Below, in pieces: positions 1 through 5,144 of a stretch of 5,144 nucleotides of DNA. Under the pieces are notes generated by a model that did no database searches, had not been told where the DNA came from, and worked only from the letters and a program-made list of their open reading frames with translations. Numbering within the stretch: the first letter of the stretch is position 1; each line of letters begins with the position of its first letter. This DNA is from Arenicella sp. (GTDB taxonomy: Bacteria; Pseudomonadota; Gammaproteobacteria; Arenicellales; Arenicellaceae): the NCBI GenBank assembly GCA_016763815.1, contig JAESTB010000299.1:1-5144 (forward strand). The letters run 5' to 3'. A program made the translations under genes and the position numbers.

Positions 1-12
1 GCGACTTCTTGA

Positions 13-1608
13 CTAAGGCGCCTTTTTAGCCATGCTTGAAAATAAAGATTTCATTAGCGAAATTAGCATCAACATCATCACCAATGAAAATGGCAGCGCG
101 CCAATAATCATCGCAGATCTAAGCGTAGCCATGCCACCTGCGGCTAACAAAGATGCAATAACAGCGGTAAAAATGACTCCCCAAATAATAATATGTTTGG
201 TGCTTTTTTGATTTTGATTACCACCTGATGCGAGCGTAGTGACAATCAATATGGCCGAGTCTACCGTGGTGATTAGATAGGTTAGCAGTAGCACCACGAT
301 CACCGCCGACATCACTGCGGCCATTTCGGGCGAAAGTATTAGATTAATAGTTTGGTAGAGCTGCGCTGAGATGTCAGCATTAATAATGCTGCCTTGGGCT
401 ACTCCACTAAGCTCTAGGTTGATGGCGGTACCACCGATTAAGGCAAACCACGTTAGGCAGGTCAGTGATGGTACAATCATTGCCCCCAATACGTATTCGC
501 GAATCGTGCGTCCACGCGATACTCGTGCCAGAAATAAGCCGACAAACGGTGCAAATGCAATCCACCATGCCCAATAGAAGACAGACCATGCACCCTGCCA
601 TTCGGCCAATTCCTTATCTTCTTTAATGTTCCAAACAGTAAACGACATTTCAGCTAAATTGACCACGTAGTCCCAAACCGCAAAACCAAACGCGTTAATC
701 GCAAAACCCAAGGATCCAAAGATCACAAAAAATATCAATAGAAAAAAAGATAAACCCATATTGATATTTGATAGCCATTTAATGCCTTTGTTGATACCTG
801 ATATAGCCGATAACGTGGAGGCTGCAAGCACAACTAGCAAGGCCACAAGTTGAGCGGCTAAGCTGGGGGAGCCATCTGTGTTCATTAACCATTGTGCCCC
901 GCTAATATTGAATACACCGGAGGCGAACTGGGAGACGCCGTAACCAATAGTTACGCCAACGCCAATAATGGTGGCTAAGATTGCCGCAATATCTACTATA
1001 TGGCCGAGCCAACCTTGAACTGCGTTGCCAAACAAGGGTTGTAGCGACGATCTAATGGTTAGCGGTAAGCCCTTGTTGTAGCTAAAGTAACCCAGAGCGA
1101 TTCCTACAATCGCATACGAGCCCCAAGGTGTTAGAGCGTAGTGAAAGAAACCCCATTTAAACGCATTGCGCACATTGTTAGCATCTAGGCTGGTACTTAA
1201 GCCTTGAATTGTATCTGGGTTAGTCGCGAAGTGAAGAATCGGTTCCGCAGTCGAGTAGGTAAGCATGCCGATGCCAATACCTGCACCAAACATCATTGAG
1301 AACCAAGAAAATAAAGAGAACTCAGGTTTATCGTTTTTTTTACCGAGCTTGATTCGTCCAGTGCGTGGAACAATGGCTAGGAGCATGACGGCTAGCATAA
1401 AAATAGCGGCGCTAAACATATACCAAGAACCAAAGTACGAGGTGGTCCAATGTTGCATATCAGCTAATGTTTCTTTTGCTTGCTCTGGAAGCAGTACGGC
1501 CCACGCAATTAAGCATAGAACCAAGACCTTTGGCGTGATAGCGACTACTTTATTAAAGCCTTGATAAAAACCTGATTGAGCGGTGTTAACGGAAACCTTA
1601 GCTTGCAT
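13..1608 (-). CDS. BCCT-family betaine/carnitine/choline-type transporter
   Basis: This 531-residue inner-membrane secondary transporter should import a quaternary ammonium or sulfonium compound (glycine betaine, choline, carnitine or DMSP class), probably with Na+. It has about twelve hydrophobic segments between residues 25 and 520 and no long cytoplasmic tails, which fits the shorter BCCT members. The family glycine stretch GAGIGIGM is at 108-115, followed by the AEP motif at 121-123. The TM4-like segment carries Y157, W162 and Y165, and the TM8-like segment carries W348, W349 and F352. These align with the BetP aromatic box (W189/W194/Y197 and W373/W374/W377), so two Trp are replaced by Tyr and Phe. 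A hydroxyl pair, T447-T448, lies just before VDSA and aligns with the BetP Na2 site region. The ATG at 1608 has AGGA (1615-1618) six bases upstream and an in-frame stop at 1621-1623. The family is certain. The substrate is not decided by the sequence, so no gene symbol is given. Confidence 0.93.
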   Translation of the reverse strand: MQAKVSVNTAQSGFYQGFNKVVAITPKVLVLCLIAWAVLLPEQAKETLADMQHWTTSYFGSWYMFSAAIFMLAVMLLAIVPRTGRIKLGKKNDKPEFSLFSWFSMMFGAGIGIGMLTYSTAEPILHFATNPDTIQGLSTSLDANNVRNAFKWGFFHYALTPWGSYAIVGIALGYFSYNKGLPLTIRSSLQPLFGNAVQGWLGHIVDIAAILATIIGVGVTIGYGVSQFASGVFNISGAQWLMNTDGSPSLAAQLVALLVVLAASTLSAISGINKGIKWLSNINMGLSFFLLIFFVIFGSLGFAINAFGFAVWDYVVNLAEMSFTVWNIKEDKELAEWQGAWSVFYWAWWIAFAPFVGLFLARVSRGRTIREYVLGAMIVPSLTCLTWFALIGGTAINLELSGVAQGSIINADISAQLYQTINLILSPEMAAVMSAVIVVLLLTYLITTVDSAILIVTTLASGGNQNQKSTKHIIIWGVIFTAVIASLLAAGGMATLRSAMIIGALPFSLVMMLMLISLMKSLFSSMAKKAP

Positions 1609-1856
1609 GCCTTGTCCTATTTATTATCTATTCGGTAACAGCATATCTAGTTTAGTGGATGGGTGCCAGCTAGTAGGTCAGCAAGCCTGAACCGGCGAAG
1701 GTGGTTTCAGTATCGTTACTTTTAAGAACTTTATGCGCAGTATTGTAGAAATGTAAAGTGTCGAAAATCATAAGATAGAAACTCGGGCTCAATAAATTAC
1801 CGTGTGGGCAAAAAGATGTTCGGGTTGACCGCAATATAAACCACCTCCGATTTTCG

Positions 1857-1862
1857 ATTATA
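1857..1862 (-). promoter_or_regulatory. Candidate -10 box (TATAAT), minus strand
   Basis: The minus strand reads TATAAT exactly. Transcription would start near 1850 and run toward the BCCT gene with a leader of about 240 bases. No good -35 hexamer lies 16-18 bases upstream, so this could be chance in an AT-rich stretch or an activator-dependent promoter. Confidence 0.25.
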
Positions 1863-1932
1863 AGCCGAGAAGCTCATATCCGAGGCCTGCGACTCAACGT
1901 CAAGTGTGTCTAACATGCTGAAAAATTTGGCT

Positions 1933-1968
1933 AGAACTATGGTTGGAACTATGGTTGGAACTATGGAT
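1933..1968. repeat. 12-bp tandem repeat, about three copies
   Basis: The unit GGAACTATGGTT is repeated head to tail: 1933-1944 (first G replaced by A), 1945-1956 (exact) and 1957-1968 (exact to 1966, then AT in place of TT). It is non-coding and ends a few bases from the ilvC terminator hairpin. The near-identity of the copies suggests recent slippage duplication, so copy number may vary between strains. Confidence 0.85.
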
Positions 1969-1972
1969 ACGA

Positions 1973-2004
1973 AAAAGGCCGAGTTGCTAGCAACTCGGCC
2001 TTTT
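1973..2004 (-). terminator. Rho-independent terminator of ilvC
   Basis: This is a perfect inverted repeat. The arms are AAAAGGCCGAGTTG (1973-1986) and CAACTCGGCCTTTT (1991-2004), around the self-complementary centre CTAG. Read on the minus strand, the GC-rich stem is followed by five T (complement of 1972-1976). It begins 22 bases after the ilvC stop codon, as expected for a terminator of that gene. The plus strand also has a T run, so it can act in both directions. It separates ilvC from the downstream BCCT gene, so the two are unlikely to form a simple operon. Confidence 0.93.
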
Positions 2005-2026
2005 CGAAAAATAGGTAGAGCGATTT

Positions 2027-3506
2027 TTAAACTATCGCTTTCATATCCTTCATGTAGCCACGCAATTTTTGACCCACAACTTCTACTGGGTGCTCGCGAA
2101 TTGCTTTGTTGACTTCAACTAGACGCGTGTTATCAACACCAGTATCGTCCAAGCTTAGACCTTTACCGATAACGTCCGCGCCAATCTTAGGCATAAACTT
2201 CTCAGTCAATAGAGGGCGAGCTGCTTGGTCGAACAGGTAGCAACCGTATTCAGCCGTATCGGAGATCACCACATTCATTTCATACAACTTCTTACGCGCA
2301 ATAGTGTTAGCAATAAGCGGTGTTTCATGAAGTGATTCGTAATAAGCCGAGTCTTCAATGATGCCAGCATCTACCATCGTTTCGAAGGCCAGTTCTACAC
2401 CAGCGCGTACGAATGCAACAAGTAGGATACCGTTATCGAAATACTCTTGTTCTGAGATTTCGGCAGCAGTGACCGCTTGTTTTTCGAAATTAGTTTCCGC
2501 TGTTTCTGCGCGCCATTTATGCAGATTTACATCGTCTGCATCCCAGTCAGCCATCATCGTGCTAGAGAACTGACCTGAAATAATGTCATCTTGATGCTTT
2601 TGGAATAACGGCCGAAGTAGGTCTTTCAATTCTTCAGAGAGATCAAACGCTTTAATTTTTGCCGGGTTACTCAAGCGGTCCATCATGTTGGTTACGCCAC
2701 CGTGCTTTAGGGCCTCGGTAACCGTTTCCCAACCGTATTGGATCAGCTTAGCCGCGTAGCCAGGCTCAACGCCTTGTTCGACCATTTTATCGAAGCCAAG
2801 AACCGCACCTGTTTGCAGTACGCCGCAAAGGATCGTTTGTTCGCCCATCAAATCTGACTTCACTTCAGCAATTGGTGATGACTCTAAAACACCAGCTCTA
2901 TGGCCGCCGGTGCCTACTGCAAGCGCTTTAGCGATTTCAAGGCCGTCGCCGCGAGGATCGTTTTCACGATGAACCGCAATCAAGGTTGGCACACCAAAGC
3001 CACGTACAAATTCTTGACGAACTTCGGAACCAGGGCATTTGGGGCACATCATTACTACGGTGATGTCTTTATTGATCTGCATGCCTTCTTCAACCAAATT
3101 GAAGCCATGTGCGTAGTCAAGCGTTGAGCCAGCTTTCATTAGCGGCATAACCGCTTTAACCACCGGGCTATGTTGCTTATCCGGCGTCAAGTTCATGACG
3201 ATATCGGCGCTCGGGATTAGTTCTTCATAAGTACCTACGGTAAAGCCATTCTCGATAGAGTTTTTATAAGACTGACGTTTTTTCCGAAATTGCTTCGGGA
3301 CGCAGTGCATAACTGACGTCTAAACCAGAGTCCTTCAAACACAAGCCTTGATTTAAGCCTTGCGCCCCACATCCGATGATGACGATTTTTTTGTCGCGGA
3401 TGATATCGACGCCGTTTTCGAATTCGCTGCGGTCCATAAAACGGCACTTGCCGAGTTCTTCTAACTGCACTCTCAATGGCAGCGTATTAAAATAGTTGAT
3501 GCGCAC
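2027..3506 (-). CDS. ilvC: Ketol-acid reductoisomerase, class II, interrupted by a one-base frameshift as read
   Basis: This is acetohydroxyacid isomeroreductase, the NADPH- and Mg2+-dependent second step of valine and isoleucine synthesis, which also feeds pantothenate and leucine. As read it lies in two frames: residues 1-76 from 3506 to 3279, then the rest from 3277 to 2027. Removing one base from the six-T run at 3278-3283 gives 492 residues, against 491 in E. coli. The N-terminus NYFNTL and the Rossmann motif GCGAQG (45-50) are present. The NADPH phosphate-binding residues R69, R77 and S79 are present. The catalytic set H133, K156, D218, E222, E390, E394 and S415 is complete, each one residue later than in E. 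coli. No other lesion is visible. The start is GTG; the first in-frame ATG is codon 24, inside the conserved region. The gene stands alone with its own terminator. The N-terminal fragment ends at a TAA 5 codons past residue 76. Identity is certain; whether the gene is functional depends on the frameshift being real. Confidence 0.96.
3278..3283 (-). other. Frameshift site in ilvC (six-T run, plus strand)
   Basis: The coding strand reads GAA AAA then an extra A before CGT CAG TCT. The upstream frame runs into a stop (TAA) after K76-T-S-V-L. The downstream frame continues as RQSYKNSIENGF, matching RASWRKATENGF of E. coli IlvC. Five A instead of six restores one open frame. The position is in the loop that binds the NADPH phosphate, so the fragments could not form a normal cofactor site separately. 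Confidence 0.9.
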
Positions 3507-3512
3507 AAGGCA

Positions 3513-3517
3513 CTCCT
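3513..3517 (-). promoter_or_regulatory. Ribosome-binding site fixing the GTG start of ilvC
   Basis: The minus strand reads AGGAG, six bases before the GTG at 3506-3504. An in-frame TAG lies at 3519-3521, so no longer N-terminus is possible in this frame, and no ATG occurs until codon 24. Together these select GTG as the start. Confidence 0.85.
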
Positions 3518-3541
3518 GCTAGTGGTTCCAAAATTAGGCTC

Positions 3542-3569
3542 AATATAATAAATGAACTTATTGCGCAAA
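3542..3569 (-). promoter_or_regulatory. Candidate ilvC promoter
   Basis: On the minus strand, TATATT (complement of 3542-3547, five of six matches to the -10 consensus) is preceded at 15 or 16 bases by TTGCGC or TTTGCG (complement of 3563-3568 or 3564-3569), a weak -35. It would give a short leader of about 30 bases containing the AGGAG site. The weak -35 would fit activator-dependent transcription, as known for E. coli ilvC with IlvY, but no IlvY-type gene is seen here. Confidence 0.4.
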
Positions 3570-3629
3570 CCTAATGGATAGGGCGAATTATCGTTATTTT
3601 TGGGCGCCTCTGGCGTTAATTGTGCTGCC

Positions 3630-3655
3630 TGATAGCTCAATATTTCGAGCTATCA
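3630..3655. repeat. Inverted repeat, 9-bp arms, possible operator
   Basis: The arms TGATAGCTC (3630-3638) and GAGCTATCA (3647-3655) are perfectly complementary across an 8-base centre (AATATTTC). No T run follows on either strand, so it is not a standard terminator. Its place between divergent genes, about 125 bases from the ilvC start, suits a protein-binding site or a structured leader element. Which protein would bind is not known. Confidence 0.6.
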
Positions 3656-3912
3656 CAATATCATCGTCATGGATGCTGCCGTTTCGCCATTCGCGAACTT
3701 CGGCAATCGAATGCTCTCGATCGCTAGGTTGGCGGTGTTTATAGCTATTCAGCCACAATTTTTTGGTGCTATGATCATCGGCTTAAGATCTTTATCAAGG
3801 TCTCTATTACTATAAACGGGGCTGTTGTTTAATCATAAGCTCTTATTGAGTTTTGTTTTTGAATTCGTAGCGTAGGCAGTGGATGGCTGACCGTACCTGA
3901 GGATAAGTTGTT

Positions 3913-4887
3913 ATGAGAGTTGTAGAACCTAAGCCTGTTCGTTACGGTTTTTTGTTGTTACCCAATTATTCAATGATTGCCGTCAGCTCGGCGATCGAGG
4001 TATTGCGAATGGCGAACCAACTTGGCCGTCAAGAGTTGTATCAATGGCCGGCCTACACCATGGATGGCACATCAGTAATGGCGTCCAATGGTTTGGAAAT
4101 TTTGCCAGGCAATAAAATGGCCGACGCAGGCCACTTAGACGTGCTTTTTGTCTGTAGCGGTCTGCGAGTGCAAGAACAGTGGGCTGGGGAAATTAGCCGT
4201 CAGCTACACAAATTTAAGTCTCGTCACACAGTGCTTGGTGGGCTCTGTACTGGCACCTTTATTTTGGCTAAGGCGGGCTTACTAGACGGTTACCGTTGCA
4301 CTATTCATTGGGAAAATTTAGCCAGTTTGAGAGAGATGTCGCCTGAAATCATTGCTTCAGAAGAGTTGTTCGAAATCGACCGTGATCGATACACCGCGGC
4401 TGGTGGTACGGCACCGCTGGATATGATGTTGCAAATAGTCAAGAAAGAGCATGGCAATCAACTGGCGGTGTCTATTTCTGAACAATTCATGTGTGATCGT
4501 ATGCGCGGTAGTTACGACAAACAACGCATACCGTTAAAACTGTTGGTTGGCACCAATCAGCCAAAGCTGACAGAAGCCGTTGCACTAATGGAGGCAAACC
4601 TAGAAGAGCTGATCGTATTAGACGACCTAGCCTCTCTGGTCGGCATTTCACGCAGGCAATTAGAGCGGCTGTTTAAAAAATACCTAGATTGTGTGCCACG
4701 GCGCTACTATCTTGACTTACGACTAAAGAAAGCACGTCAACTATTATTGCAAACGGATAAATCAATTGCTGAGGTGGCGATTGCTTGCGGCTTTGTTTCG
4801 GCACCCCATTTTAGTAAATCGTATCGCGACCGTTACAATGTCTCGCCGCGTGATGAGCGTCAGCTGCGGCGCGATAAGTTGTCGTAA
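3913..4887 (+). CDS. GlxA-family AraC-type transcriptional regulator (GbdR/CdhR/ArgR-like)
   Basis: This 324-residue cytoplasmic regulator has two domains. The N-terminal part (about 10-180) is a DJ-1/PfpI-like glutamine-amidotransferase fold, opening with YGFLLLP (11-17). It carries the family segment around C112 (CTGTF) and the T-I-H132-W-E motif, where a small ligand is thought to be sensed. The C-terminal AraC domain (about 219-318) has two helix-turn-helix units, near 236-258 and 284-312, including the typical ACGFVSAPHFSKSYR stretch and the N-V-S-P ending. Characterised relatives respond to glycine betaine/dimethylglycine (GbdR), carnitine (CdhR) or arginine (ArgR); the ligand here is inferred only as a class. 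GAGGA (3899-3903) lies nine bases before the ATG, and an in-frame TAA at 3904-3906 fixes this start. It is divergent from ilvC and may autoregulate or act on distant catabolic genes. The BCCT transporter is a plausible but unproven partner. It is not a LysR-type IlvY. Confidence 0.92.
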   Translation: MRVVEPKPVRYGFLLLPNYSMIAVSSAIEVLRMANQLGRQELYQWPAYTMDGTSVMASNGLEILPGNKMADAGHLDVLFVCSGLRVQEQWAGEISRQLHKFKSRHTVLGGLCTGTFILAKAGLLDGYRCTIHWENLASLREMSPEIIASEELFEIDRDRYTAAGGTAPLDMMLQIVKKEHGNQLAVSISEQFMCDRMRGSYDKQRIPLKLLVGTNQPKLTEAVALMEANLEELIVLDDLASLVGISRRQLERLFKKYLDCVPRRYYLDLRLKKARQLLLQTDKSIAEVAIACGFVSAPHFSKSYRDRYNVSPRDERQLRRDKLS

Positions 4888-4941
4888 GTACGTTATTAAG
4901 ATAACTTGGGGTCGATTTGTATTTAGTGGCGAACTATCTGG

Positions 4942-4976
4942 TGTTTATAAAATCGTAACGATGATTGTTATAAACA
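4942..4976. repeat. AT-rich inverted repeat downstream of the regulator
   Basis: The perfect arms TGTTTATAA (4942-4950) and TTATAAACA (4968-4976) flank a 17-base centre that holds a smaller palindrome, ATCGTAACGAT (4952-4962). It lies 55 bases after the regulator stop. The stem is too AT-rich, and has no U tract after it, for a typical terminator. It resembles an operator more than a terminator, but no gene start that it would control is visible in the window. Confidence 0.5.
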
Positions 4977-5062
4977 TAGGAGATGCGGTAACAGTGGTCG
5001 AGATTTTCCCAAAGTTGGGGTTTAGATTCTTAGCTGAGTTAAGTGATGCTCGTCGCATAATG

Positions 5063-5131
5063 CGTCATCTTGAGCGTAGCCGAAAGATCTGTTGGCAATT
5101 GTGAGATCCTTCGGCTTCGCTCAGGACGACG
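5063..5131. repeat. Long imperfect palindrome, dispersed intergenic repeat of the GTCATCCTGAGC type
   Basis: Two 28-base arms, 5063-5090 and 5104-5131, are inverted copies that match at 24 of 28 positions, around a 13-base centre (5091-5103). The left arm starts CGTCATCTTGAGCG and ends GAAAGATCT; the right arm starts AGATCCTTCGGC and ends CAGGACGACG. From memory, this resembles a palindromic sequence (GTCATCCTGAGC...GAAGGATCT) found many times between genes in diverse bacterial genomes, similar in habit to REP elements or small non-autonomous mobile elements. A strong hairpin would form in RNA and might stop or stabilise transcripts coming from the regulator. No transposase is present in the window. 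Confidence 0.8.
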
Positions 5132-5144
5132 AACTTGAGTGCGA

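Larger units (their letters stand above)
1609..1971. other. Intergenic region upstream of the BCCT gene
   Basis: This is the space between the BCCT start and the ilvC terminator. It should contain the minus-strand BCCT promoter, but no site matches both -35 and -10 consensus boxes well. A perfect TATAAT on the minus strand (1857-1862) is the best single box. A second arrangement has TTGACG (complement of 1898-1903), a 17-base spacer and the poor -10 GATATG (1875-1880). Either would give a leader of more than 200 bases. I looked for riboswitch-like cores in that leader and found none I could support. A short minus-strand reading frame (1670-1834) is discussed under findings. I see no tRNA or other RNA gene here. 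Confidence 0.6.
3507..3912. other. Divergent intergenic region between ilvC and the GlxA-family regulator
   Basis: This 406-base space separates the two divergent starts and must carry both promoters. The ilvC side holds the ribosome-binding site and a promoter candidate. The middle holds an inverted repeat (3630-3655). On the regulator side the best -10-like box is TATAAA at 3811-3816, without a convincing -35 at the right distance. A minicistron of five codons (ATG 3883 to TGA 3898-3900) ends in the regulator's Shine-Dalgarno sequence. Short open frames such as 3671-3817 lack a ribosome-binding site, and I do not count them as genes. Confidence 0.6.

Noticed and set aside
1665..1710. Glycine-riboswitch-like string (ACCGGCGAAGGTGG, plus strand) and a weak hairpin in the BCCT leader
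   Set aside because: The string is on the strand opposite to the transcript, the rest of the conserved core is missing, and the hairpin has only short interrupted stems.
3275..3285. Programmed -1 frameshifting at the A-run in ilvC
   Set aside because: Joining the two frames needs a +1 shift, and the zero-frame codons do not form the X-XXY-YYZ slippery pattern.
3671..3817. Plus-strand frame of 48 residues upstream of the regulator
   Set aside because: It has no Shine-Dalgarno sequence and lies in the promoter region. It shows no coding character beyond being open.
3883..3900. Five-codon minicistron (ATG GCT GAC CGT ACC TGA) whose stop overlaps the regulator's Shine-Dalgarno sequence
   Set aside because: It has no clear ribosome-binding site of its own, and such short frames arise often by chance. 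Translational coupling cannot be argued from this alone.
4876..4907. Stem-loop (8 bp with one wobble) at the end of the regulator gene as a terminator
   Set aside because: The stem is AT-rich, overlaps the coding end, has a 16-base loop and is followed by GGGG rather than a T run.
4961..5104. Plus-strand frame of 47 residues in the tail
   Set aside because: It has no ribosome-binding site before the ATG, the frame runs into the palindromic repeat, and the peptide has no recognisable pattern. It is most likely chance.

Overview
The window looks like chromosomal DNA from a gammaproteobacterium, probably marine or halotolerant. The reasons are a long-form (class II, enterobacterial-type) IlvC that aligns with E. 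coli IlvC at a constant one-residue offset, a BCCT-family transporter for betaine-type compounds, a GlxA/GbdR-type regulator, and moderate base composition. I cannot name the genus. The window holds three protein genes, no RNA genes, no CRISPR array and no insertion sequence. Most of the non-coding DNA lies in two intergenic spaces of about 400 bases and a 257-base tail.

Layout: (1) 13-1608, minus strand: a complete BCCT secondary transporter. (2) 1609-2026: an intergenic space with a weak promoter-like box, a three-copy 12-bp tandem repeat and a perfect hairpin terminator for the next gene. (3) 2027-3506, minus strand: ilvC, ketol-acid reductoisomerase, starting at GTG. It is full length and has every catalytic residue, but as read it is split by one extra base in a six-T run (six A on the coding strand) at 3278-3283. 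(4) 3507-3912: a divergent intergenic region with the ilvC ribosome-binding site, a promoter candidate and a 9-bp-arm inverted repeat. (5) 3913-4887, plus strand: a GlxA-family regulator with a DJ-1/PfpI-like N-terminal domain and an AraC-type DNA-binding domain. (6) 4888-5144: a tail with an AT-rich dyad and a long imperfect palindrome (5063-5131) of the dispersed 'GTCATCCTGAGC...GATCT' type.

How the genes relate: ilvC catalyses the second step of valine/isoleucine synthesis and stands alone with its own terminator. The regulator belongs to a family that includes GbdR, CdhR and ArgR, which respond to glycine betaine, carnitine or arginine. The BCCT transporter would import compounds of the betaine/carnitine/choline/DMSP class. 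A functional link between regulator and transporter is chemically plausible, but they are not adjacent and the sequence does not prove it. The ilvC frameshift and the terminal palindromic repeat are the two observations most worth a second look. I see no convincing new multi-gene system here.
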